Below, piece by piece: positions 1 to 4,055 of a DNA stretch of 6,328 bases (the first letter of the stretch is position 1; every line of letters starts with the position of its first letter). The DNA comes from Ruminococcus sp. UBA3855 (GTDB lineage: Bacteria; Bacillota; Clostridia; Oscillospirales; Ruminococcaceae), in assembly GCA_002392545.1 (NCBI GenBank), contig DGHF01000155.1:1-6328 (forward strand), in the 5' to 3' direction. The position numbers and the translations under genes are program-made. The notes beneath the pieces are model-generated. The model was not told where the DNA came from. It saw only the letters and a list, made by a program, of their open reading frames with translations, and ran no database searches.

Positions 1-1
1 G

Positions 2-148
2 GATAAAACAGCAGAGGAGGCTTTAAAGCAGATTGACACAAAAGATTATAAGCTCTCATTTGCAGCAGATAAGAGAAAACTTTTCAAAATCGGTGTGTCC
101 TTCGACTCCAAAGAAAGAAAACTTGCTGACTGGAAAGTCGCAGAATGA
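2..148 (+). CDS. C-terminal end of an AAA-ATPase-like / PD-(D/E)XK nuclease-domain protein (5' end outside the window)
   Basis: Frame 2 is open from the window edge to TGA at 146-148 and encodes 48 residues, starting DKTAEEALKQIDTKDY and ending KERKLADWKVAE. The pattern AEEALKQI..K.Y...F.AD.RK.FKIGV.F....R...DW is what I recognise as the C-terminus of the widespread AAA-ATPase-like (PF09820) plus PD-(D/E)XK (PF08011, formerly DUF1703) proteins. In that family this segment is the last part of the nuclease-like domain. The proteins are usually 500-600 residues long, so only about a tenth is visible and the ATPase motifs lie upstream. The cellular role of the family is not settled. A terminator follows 20 bp after the stop, so it is the last gene of its plus-strand transcript. 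The family call comes from pattern memory and was not searched. Confidence 0.75.
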   Translation, partial: DKTAEEALKQIDTKDYKLSFAADKRKLFKIGVSFDSKERKLADWKVAE

Positions 149-167
149 TGAATTACAGAGAACTTTT

Positions 168-195
168 GCACTTGCCTTCTGGCACGTGCTTTTTT
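168..195 (+). terminator. Intrinsic terminator of the upstream AAA/PD-(D/E)XK gene
   Basis: GCAC at 168-171 pairs with GTGC at 186-189, and TGCC (173-176) pairs with GGCA (181-184). There is one mismatch and a TTCT loop. Six T follow at 190-195 and more T after that. It lies 20 bp beyond the stop codon on the plus strand. Confidence 0.75.
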
Positions 196-285
196 CTGTT
201 TCTGCACAGTTCCCACAACTCTCAATCCGGAAAAAATTGGTTGTCATAAGAATTGGCTGTCAGTAGATTGGTATAGAGATGTTTA

Positions 286-311
286 GCGAACGCTACCACT
301 GACAAAGCATT
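286..311 (+). repeat. Left terminal inverted repeat of the MITE-like element
   Basis: This 26-bp copy reads GCGAACGCTACCACTGAC and then AAAGCATT. It is matched in reverse complement at 596-622 with one substitution and one indel. Its first bases with the preceding TA form a short palindrome, TAGCG-AA-CGCTA (284-295), which the right end lacks. Confidence 0.7.
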
Positions 312-573
312 GAAAGTTCAGCTGAAAAATAGTTTGAAAGTTTTGAAAAGTTCTGAATGCCTCCAGAACGCACCAGAATGCCCTGTAAGCCGTTCTGAAC
401 CTTCCAATCATATAACTTATACCCTTATTCCTATCATCGCTCTATGAGCCGTTTAAGCCCCTTTACGGCGAAGACTGATATTCCGCACACGGTAATCTGT
501 TTCTCATCTGTGGACAGAAAGAAAGTCAGTGGTTGGTTTTTTCCCCCTTCATTTCGTTACAATCAGCTCCGAA

Positions 574-729
574 TTACCCCAATTCTACGAAATAAAATGC
601 TTTTGTCAGTGGTAGTGTTCGCAAAAGATAAGTAGAGGAAGCGAGTGTCATAGCGGACACGGTCAACATAGCAATCGCAGGAATCAATTTTTTCCTTGCG
701 GAATTATTTTTATTTACTTTAGCTGTCAT
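574..729 (-). pseudogene. N-terminal stub of a SipW-dependent TasA-type secreted protein, cut by the MITE-like element
   Basis: The ATG at 729-727 is preceded by a good ribosome binding site (AAAGGTGG, about 6 nt before). The first 34 codons encode MTAKVNKNNSARKKLIPAI followed by AMLTVSAMTLASSTY. I recognise this as the conserved start of Clostridia/Ruminococcus TasA- or camelysin-type precursors: a basic stretch, KKLIPA, a hydrophobic core, then ASSTYAWFT in intact members. Such proteins are exported and cleaved by SipW-type signal peptidases. Just after TY the sequence enters the inverted repeat of the insertion. Seventeen unrelated codons follow to TAA at 576-574, giving a 51-residue ORF. 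Nothing like the mature protein is found on the far side of the element, so the rest was lost rather than merely displaced. The identification of the stub is good. It is almost certainly non-functional. Confidence 0.72.
596..622 (-). repeat. Right terminal inverted repeat of the MITE-like element
   Basis: Read on the minus strand this is GCGAACACTACCACTGAC and then AAAAGCATT, the partner of 286-311. The minus-strand TasA-like reading frame runs into it at codon 35, which dates the insertion after the gene existed. Confidence 0.7.
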
Positions 730-908
730 AATAACCACCTTTCACCTTTCGAGTCTCACCAAAAAAATGGGAGAGGATTATCAATTGCACGCCGTCAATT
801 TATATTCTTATTATACCGCTTAAAAGTACTATTATTAGTTATTTTGACGAAATCGTTTTGTTAAAATTTGATGGTATTATACTTACTGTAAATATTTTCG
901 AAAATTGC
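730..908 (-). promoter_or_regulatory. Upstream region of the TasA-like stub with possible minus-strand promoter(s)
   Basis: This AT-rich stretch lies between the terminator of the neighbouring operon and the ATG at 729. Two perfect TATAAT hexamers occur on the minus strand (815-810 and 881-876), but neither has a convincing -35 box 16-18 nt upstream. Use of the 815-810 hexamer would give a leader of about 75 nt. A 12-bp palindrome, ATTTTCGAAAAT, lies at 894-905. I recognise no riboswitch. Only the regional assignment is reasonable. Confidence 0.3.
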
Positions 909-941
909 AAAAAAGGCGGTGCAAATTCCGGATGCACCGCC
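909..941 (-). terminator. Strong intrinsic terminator closing the minus-strand operon
   Basis: On the minus strand GGCGGTGC (941-934) pairs perfectly with GCACCGCC (922-915) around an 11-nt loop. Six T follow (914-909). It starts 9 nt after the stop codon of the last small gene, so transcription of the block ends here. Confidence 0.92.
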
Positions 942-949
942 TGAATGAT

Positions 950-1186
950 TCAGCCAAGAGATTCCAATTTCTTTTTGAGTTCCGTCATGTGATTACGGCA
1001 GGCGGTAATTTCGCCTGTGTACTTGTTGAACCATTCCACATCACGTTCATCGGGTGTTTCCTGCAAGAGCACCGCCTGAACAAGGGCAGACTGAGAACGG
1101 GAGCGTTTGCGCTCGATTTTCTCAATAGTCTGCATACAGATTTTGATTTCTTTTTTCAGCTTTTGTTTTTCGCTCCATTTACTCAT
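950..1186 (-). CDS. Small charged coiled-coil protein (78 aa), last gene of the minus-strand operon
   Basis: The frame runs from ATG at 1186-1184 to TGA at 952-950. The product is hydrophilic and rich in Lys and Glu. It has two predicted helical stretches, about residues 5-40 and 52-77, separated by an LLQETPDERDVEWF segment. There is no signal peptide or membrane segment, so it should be cytoplasmic. The N-terminal EKQKLKKEIKICMQTIEKIE and C-terminal MTELKKKLESL have heptad-like spacing that suggests a helical hairpin or oligomer. The start lies 5 nt after the preceding stop, with AAAGGA about 11 nt upstream, so the gene is cotranscribed and probably coupled. It resembles small uncharacterised Firmicutes proteins I have seen, but I cannot name the family. 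Adaptor or structural partner of the membrane protein encoded next to it is inference. It appears intact. Confidence 0.7.
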   Translation of the reverse strand: MSKWSEKQKLKKEIKICMQTIEKIERKRSRSQSALVQAVLLQETPDERDVEWFNKYTGEITACRNHMTELKKKLESLG

Positions 1187-1191
1187 AATTA

Positions 1192-1653
1192 TCAGTGTCC
1201 TTTCCTGTCGATAGAATCCACAATTTCTTTGGCTTCCTGAAAGCCTTTGTCAAGGTTGGCTTGCAGGTCTGTGACGGTATCTAAGAGAGCCTCCATGCGT
1301 TCGGGTTCTTTCATCTGTTCGGGGTATTTCAGCAAACAGGTATGAAGTTCATTGACCATAATTTTCTGTTCTTCCGAGAGGTGTTTGAGTAGGAAGGCGA
1401 AACTGTCGGCACTGCTCATATCGCTGATGATACGGCGGTATTTCAGCTCGAAATCTCCTTCAGCGTGGATATAGGAGTCAACGGAATCGGCGGTATGAGC
1501 CAGATTGGCATTGAACTGCGCCCGATAGGTTTCCTGAACTCTCCTTGTTTCGTCGATGTACAAGCCAATGAAAATCAGCAGTGCGATTGTGGTAATGACT
1601 GACCAGACAACAGACCTGTGCATTTTCTTTTTCATGAGTTGTTCCTGAGTCAA
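1192..1653 (-). CDS. Single-pass membrane protein with extracytoplasmic helical domain (153 aa, TTG start)
   Basis: The frame runs from TTG at 1653-1651 to TGA at 1194-1192. The TTG start is chosen because AAGGAGG (1668-1662) sits 9 nt upstream and because TTGA overlaps the previous stop, a typical coupling arrangement. An ATG seven codons in (MKKKMHRS) is the alternative. Residues 14-33 (VVWSVITTIALLIFIGLYI) are one transmembrane helix after a basic tail. By the positive-inside rule the remaining 120 residues are outside. They are acidic, mostly helical, Cys-poor and lack recognisable catalytic motifs. The end, NLDKGFQEAKEIVDSIDRKG, is amphipathic. The layout resembles small sensor-like or scaffold membrane proteins, but no family is recognised. 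It is apparently intact and lies between the 1650-1934 gene and the coiled-coil gene. Confidence 0.72.
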   Translation of the reverse strand: MTQEQLMKKKMHRSVVWSVITTIALLIFIGLYIDETRRVQETYRAQFNANLAHTADSVDSYIHAEGDFELKYRRIISDMSSADSFAFLLKHLSEEQKIMVNELHTCLLKYPEQMKEPERMEALLDTVTDLQANLDKGFQEAKEIVDSIDRKGH

Positions 1654-1934
1654 TCCTGTTCGCCTCCTTCCTGTTCCGGCTGGTAATGTTCCTGCGCCAG
1701 ACGCTGTTTTTCTTTTTCGATTTCGGCAATGCGTTTCTGTTCCTTGATGACTTCGAGTTTTTTAATCAAGTCGGGGTTATCGGTATCTTCCGGAATCAAA
1801 TTGAAGAGGATGGCGAGGAGATACATGATAAGCCTTGGAATGAGATAAATAGGATTATAGGAATATTCCCGATAGATTTCCTGAAACGGTGTCTTCAATA
1901 TTGATTTCATAGCCTGCCTTGTCATAGCTTTCAA
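1650..1934 (-). CDS. Small membrane-associated protein with C-terminal coiled coil (up to 94 aa; true start uncertain)
   Basis: The longest form starts at ATG 1934. ATG 1910, preceded by AAGGCAGG, is an alternative start giving 86 aa. The stop is TGA 1652-1650, overlapping the next start. Residues 29-48 (IYLIPRLIMYLLAILFNLIP) form a membrane or amphipathic helix. Residues 55-84 are a Lys/Glu-rich coiled coil. The tail HYQPEQEGGEQD carries many acidic residues. Its first 25 or so codons overlap the DUF2357-like frame in another phase, and that other frame (DKAGYEINIEDT) looks genuine. The N-terminal part here may therefore be a shadow, with real coding beginning near TPFQEIYREYSYNP (about residue 15). 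This is probably a hybrid formed at a deletion junction, or a gene whose natural start lay further upstream. No function is assigned. Confidence 0.5.
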   Translation of the reverse strand: MKAMTRQAMKSILKTPFQEIYREYSYNPIYLIPRLIMYLLAILFNLIPEDTDNPDLIKKLEVIKEQKRIAEIEKEKQRLAQEHYQPEQEGGEQD

Positions 1935-2754
1935 TATACTGCCATAATGTCAGACAGGCTTTCAAATCGACATTTTTCATGATGGCATTCGTTCTCATGA
2001 CAGGCGGGCGGATATAAGTATTTCCTAATGTTGTACAGAGTTCCGAACCCTTGTAACCTTCTATGACGGTTTTCAGCTTCTCGACACGTTGCCAGACAGT
2101 GTATCCGCTTGCATCATAAGAATCAAGGCTGGAAATGCTTTCAATTTTCAGCTCTAATTTGATGTGTCCGCCCGAACCGTCTTCTACAGAGGTTTCATAT
2201 CCTAATGTATAAGCCTGCTCATCCTTGGAAACCTGTGCAAGCTTTTCATAGCGTGTATTGATGAAAATATAAAGTCTGTCAATCAGTGTATTGACGAACT
2301 TATTTTCATACGTCATCAGGCTTTCTTCCTTGTGGACGTTCAGAATCTTGGATGGGGTAATTTTCCCTGTTTTGAGGTCAACACTTTGAATCAGGTCTGT
2401 ATGCTGTGCCAGATGCTTGACAGATTCCACAGTAATTTTCCTTGAAAGGGCAATAGTTGTATCGAGGTTGATAGGCTGTGCACGGTCATAAACCTTATCA
2501 GAAATTGCATAGGTGGAGTCGTCGTTATTCGCTGTGCCAATGTACCAGATATTTTGAGGGATGACAATTTTTCCGTGGTCAAGTTTAATCGGGTCAGTAC
2601 TCCATACATTGGGCACAATGTCCAGTTCCCATTCTGCTACGTTCGGCATTTCAAGGATGGAAAGCATTTCAGCAAAATAATATTCGACACGAGCAATATT
2701 CATTTCATTGAGCAGAATCAGGTTAATATCATTATTATAATTAGATGAATAAAT
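1855..2754 (-). pseudogene. McrB-like AAA+ ATPase fragment fused in frame to a DUF2357-like fragment
   Basis: The open frame follows TAA at 2757-2755 and ends with TAA at 1857-1855. Counting from ATG 2703, the N-terminal part is the second half of a McrB-like AAA+ core. It has Walker B as LILLNEMN (spanning that ATG), then ARVEYYFAEMLSIL, sensor 1 GTANNDDST (56-64) and DKVYDRA (70-75) with a candidate arginine finger R74. Walker A and everything before it are missing. At about residue 81 the sequence changes to a DUF2357-like protein: ITVESVKHLAQHTDLIQSVD, PSKILNVHKEES, TYENKFVNTLIDR and RPPVMRTNAIMKNVDLK. It stops at about IEDT (272) before a nuclease domain would follow. In McrBC-like systems the ATPase and its DUF2357/McrC-type partner are separate adjacent genes, so this ORF is a deletion fusion. 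ATG 2703 has no ribosome binding site and is the Met inside Walker B. Confidence 0.75.
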
Positions 2755-2791
2755 TTATACAGCTCAAAGAGGAAGAAAATGACCATTGGTA

Positions 2792-2980
2792 TCAGAAGTC
2801 ACCCTGTCCGAATGTCGGCATCATAGAGTCAGATTCGACAGTCAAAGGGATGTACCCGAATAAATTTGCAACGCCGTTGTTTCTTCCTGAGGAAAATACC
2901 AGAATTGTCACCAGCAATGCAAATATCAATATTATCCATGAAAAGACATTGACTATCGCTTTCAGTACTTTTTTCCTAAT
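2792..2980 (-). pseudogene. Truncated SipW-like type I signal peptidase (N-terminal third)
   Basis: The minus-strand frame from 2980 to TGA 2794-2792 encodes 62 codons: a basic start (RKKVLKAIVNV), a hydrophobic membrane helix (FSWIILIFALLVTILVF), then ANLFGYIPLTVESDSMMPTF. The S-D-S-M-x-P-T motif is box B of the S26 signal peptidases. The Ser before Met (residue 52) would be the nucleophile. Intact enzymes have about 170-200 residues with Lys or His boxes downstream, and all of that is missing after GDF-stop. A ribosome binding site, AAGGAG (2987-2982), remains, but no ATG, GTG or TTG lies at a workable distance. The codon near the site is ATT followed by AGG, so the start codon also seems mutated. 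It lies 17 bp after the TasA-like gene, the usual neighbour of sipW. It cannot be active as written. Confidence 0.8.
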
Positions 2981-2997
2981 ACTCCTTACAAATAAAT

Positions 2998-3624
2998 TTA
3001 TGTGGATTCCGTGATACGGAAATCCATACCAAGTTTTAAAGTGCCACCGATAATTGCATCAGTGCAGTCAGGGTCATTTCCTTCCAGCCAGACAACAACA
3101 GTATATTTATCTTTTGCCTTCGGTTCGAATTTTTCATGGCTGGTCATCATGACAATGGTGGAAGAGGCAAATTCACTGTCACAGTCGCTTTCTTTGCCTG
3201 TTCCGTTGGATTTGGTCTTTCCGTATACCGTGCGTTCTCCATTGAGATACACTGCGACACGGATAGCCTCGTCTACGCCTTTTGTGACATTTTCAATTGA
3301 CATTTCTCCTGTATAGGTGAGAGTATCATCGCCGGAATTGATAAGATAGAAGGTATAGGCGATATAGCTTTCACCGTTATGTGCGCCGTTAATCATGTCA
3401 ATATTGGGCGGTAAATCTTCACCGCTGATATTTGTCATATCGTTGACAATATCCGCATCCAGTCTGGCATTGGCTATCTCATAATCAGGGGTTTCCGACA
3501 ATGCCAGCCCCTGTCTTACCATATCATATTTATCAATCCGCACAGTAAAGCTTCCGAATTTATCATAGAAATATGAAATTGCATAAGCAACCGCAACAAT
3601 CGCTGTCAGAATAATCACCATCAT
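2998..3624 (-). CDS. TasA/camelysin-like membrane-anchored extracellular protein, probably missing its N-terminal tail
   Basis: The frame runs from ATG 3624 to TAA 3000-2998, 208 aa. Residues 3-20 (VIILTAIVAVAYAISYFY) are a membrane helix or uncleaved signal. The rest is a beta-rich extracytoplasmic domain: KYDMVRQGLALSETPDYEIA, GAHNGESYIAYTFYLINSGD, EAIRVAVYLNGERTVYGKTK and, near the end, YTVVVWLEGNDPDCTDAIIG. The last motif is typical of camelysin/TasA-type proteins associated with SipW peptidases, and the sipW-like remnant follows 17 bp downstream. The start is odd. The helix begins right at the Met with no positive tail, no ribosome binding site precedes it, a TGA lies four codons upstream, and the -10 box of a consensus promoter covers the ATG. 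The body is convincing; the 5' end is probably deleted. Role in a matrix fibre or surface complex is inferred from the family. Confidence 0.72.
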   Translation of the reverse strand: MMVIILTAIVAVAYAISYFYDKFGSFTVRIDKYDMVRQGLALSETPDYEIANARLDADIVNDMTNISGEDLPPNIDMINGAHNGESYIAYTFYLINSGDDTLTYTGEMSIENVTKGVDEAIRVAVYLNGERTVYGKTKSNGTGKESDCDSEFASSTIVMMTSHEKFEPKAKDKYTVVVWLEGNDPDCTDAIIGGTLKLGMDFRITEST

Positions 3625-3651
3625 TATACCACAAATTCAGGTAAATGTCAA
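3623..3651 (-). promoter_or_regulatory. Consensus sigma-A promoter of the minus-strand block
   Basis: TTGACA (3651-3646), a 17-nt spacer and TATAAT (3628-3623) match the vegetative consensus at all twelve positions. Transcription should begin near 3616. That lies downstream of the ATG at 3624 and of the second ATG at 3621, so neither could be translated from this transcript. The promoter appears fused to the inside of the gene. Confidence 0.85.
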
Positions 3652-3729
3652 CAAATAACTCTGTTTCCGTATAGAAATTAGATGGATTTGTCAAAAAATT
3701 GAAAAAATATCATTTAAAAAAGCACCTCC

Positions 3730-3788
3730 AAAGAAATTCTGATAGCAGTTAATCGAAAATATCTTGAAAAAAACTGCTTGATTTCTTT
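3730..3788 (+). other. Long imperfect hairpin, possibly part of a small RNA
   Basis: AAAGAAAT (3730-3737) pairs with ATTTCTTT (3781-3788), and AGCAGTT (3744-3750) pairs with AACTGCT (3772-3778). This makes a 15-bp two-part stem with an asymmetric internal loop (6 nt against 2) and a 21-nt apical loop. It lies 18 nt before an intrinsic terminator in the same orientation. I see no convincing promoter in front of it. Confidence 0.4.
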
Positions 3789-3806
3789 CGACATTTATTC
3801 ACTATC

Positions 3807-3837
3807 AAATCGGCGATTGATTCGCCGGTTTTGTTTT
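3807..3837 (+). terminator. Intrinsic terminator on the plus strand without an upstream gene
   Basis: A 10-bp stem (3807-3816 with 3822-3831, core CGGCGA/TCGCCG, one T-G pair) closes on a 5-nt TTGAT loop and runs into TTTTGTTTT. The T tract is on the plus strand only. No plus-strand gene precedes it back to position 148. It ends either a short non-coding transcript or a deleted gene, or it insulates the esterase promoter. Confidence 0.7.
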
Positions 3838-3886
3838 CCTCTAAATAATGAACTGTTTATGAATTTGTTTGCTTACTTTCACAATA

Positions 3887-3900
3887 TATAAACGTTTTCG
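3887..3900 (+). promoter_or_regulatory. Possible LacI-family / cre-like operator upstream of the esterase gene
   Basis: TATAAACGTTTTCG matches 12 of 14 positions of the Gram-positive cre pattern TGWAARCGYTWNCW; the G at position 2 and the final W are the mismatches. It lies 74 bp before the -35 box of the esterase promoter. A carbohydrate-responsive LacI-type regulator would suit a pectin-degrading gene, but AT-rich sequence gives chance matches easily. Confidence 0.3.
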
Positions 3901-3973
3901 AAATTTTTCTGACAAAAATGTGTAAATCGCTGATGTTGCACGATTAAAAACCAGTTAAAAATATTTTTGTTCA

Positions 3974-4002
3974 TTGAAATTCATCTTCTTTTCAGGTAAA
4001 AT
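3974..4002 (+). promoter_or_regulatory. Sigma-A promoter of the CE12 esterase gene
   Basis: TTGAAA (3974-3979), a 17-nt spacer and TAAAAT (3997-4002) each differ from consensus at one position. Transcription would start near 4009, giving a leader of about 47 nt. Confidence 0.65.
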
Positions 4003-4040
4003 ATAGAATAAAGACATTGTTTGTTCACAATTTCACCTAC

Positions 4041-4048
4041 AAAGGAGG
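4041..4048 (+). promoter_or_regulatory. Ribosome binding site fixing the esterase start
   Basis: AAAGGAGG is a near-perfect anti-16S match and lies 7 nt before ATG 4056. It selects that codon over later in-frame ATGs at residues 19 and 28, which fall inside or just after the signal-peptide core. Confidence 0.9.
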
Positions 4049-4055
4049 AAAACAG

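Larger units (their letters stand above)
282..626. mobile_element. Transposase-less insertion / MITE-like element with about 26-bp terminal inverted repeats
   Basis: The two ends of this 345-bp stretch are inverted copies of one motif, GCGAAC(A/G)CTACCACTGAC followed by AAA(A)GCATT: left copy 286-311, right copy 596-622. They differ by one substitution and one inserted A, and both are preceded outside by TTTA or TTTT. The right end interrupts the coding start of a TasA-like gene exactly after its codon 34, as expected of an insertion. No reading frame inside resembles a transposase. The interior holds several short hairpins (GCCGT 448-452 with ACGGC 465-469; ATTTCGT 551-557 with ACGAAAT 587-593, enclosing GAATT 571-575 with AATTC 581-585) and a third GTCAGTGG copy at 525-532. 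No clear target duplication is visible. The IS family is not recognised. A decayed IS with its transposase deleted is equally possible. Confidence 0.5.
3652..3886. other. Gene-free AT-rich stretch of the divergent intergenic region
   Basis: No reading frame with coding character occurs on either strand. The whole gap between the two divergent genes is 3625-4055 (431 bp). Besides the two promoters it holds an imperfect hairpin, a plus-strand terminator and a cre-like site, each listed separately. A minus-strand 11-codon frame (3713-3678) with GGAGG 10 nt ahead of its ATG was seen but has no further support. Confidence 0.6.

Noticed and set aside
33..266. Overlapping 77-codon plus and 63-codon minus frames at the left end
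   Set aside because: Both cross the end of the AAA/PD-(D/E)XK gene and its terminator. The family match is in another frame.
236..271. Three near-repeats beginning ATTGG with 15-16 bp spacing (ATTGG(T/C)TGTCA in the first two)
   Set aside because: Too short and imperfect, only three units, no separate spacer pattern. Not a CRISPR array and not clearly biological.
350..399. Repeated GTTCTGAA / CCAGAA words
   Set aside because: Short direct and inverted words within the element interior. I could not tie them to an operator or a defined RNA.
444..635. 63-codon plus-strand frame inside the inverted-repeat element
   Set aside because: It has no ribosome binding site, no resemblance to a transposase, and crosses the right inverted repeat into the neighbouring gene.
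730..800. Possible riboswitch in front of the TasA-like stub
   Set aside because: The GGTGAGACTCGAAAGGTGAAAGG stretch was compared from memory with c-di-GMP and other common classes, and no conserved core was found. It is mainly the ribosome binding region.
905..1240. Plus-strand frame of 111 codons
   Set aside because: It runs through the minus-strand terminator and is antisense to the coiled-coil gene and the end of the 1192-1653 gene. It has no start signal.
2745..3014. Plus-strand frame of 89 codons
   Set aside because: It is the antisense of the SipW-like remnant, whose minus-strand translation carries a recognisable membrane helix and SDSMMPT motif. The plus-strand frame has no such sign.
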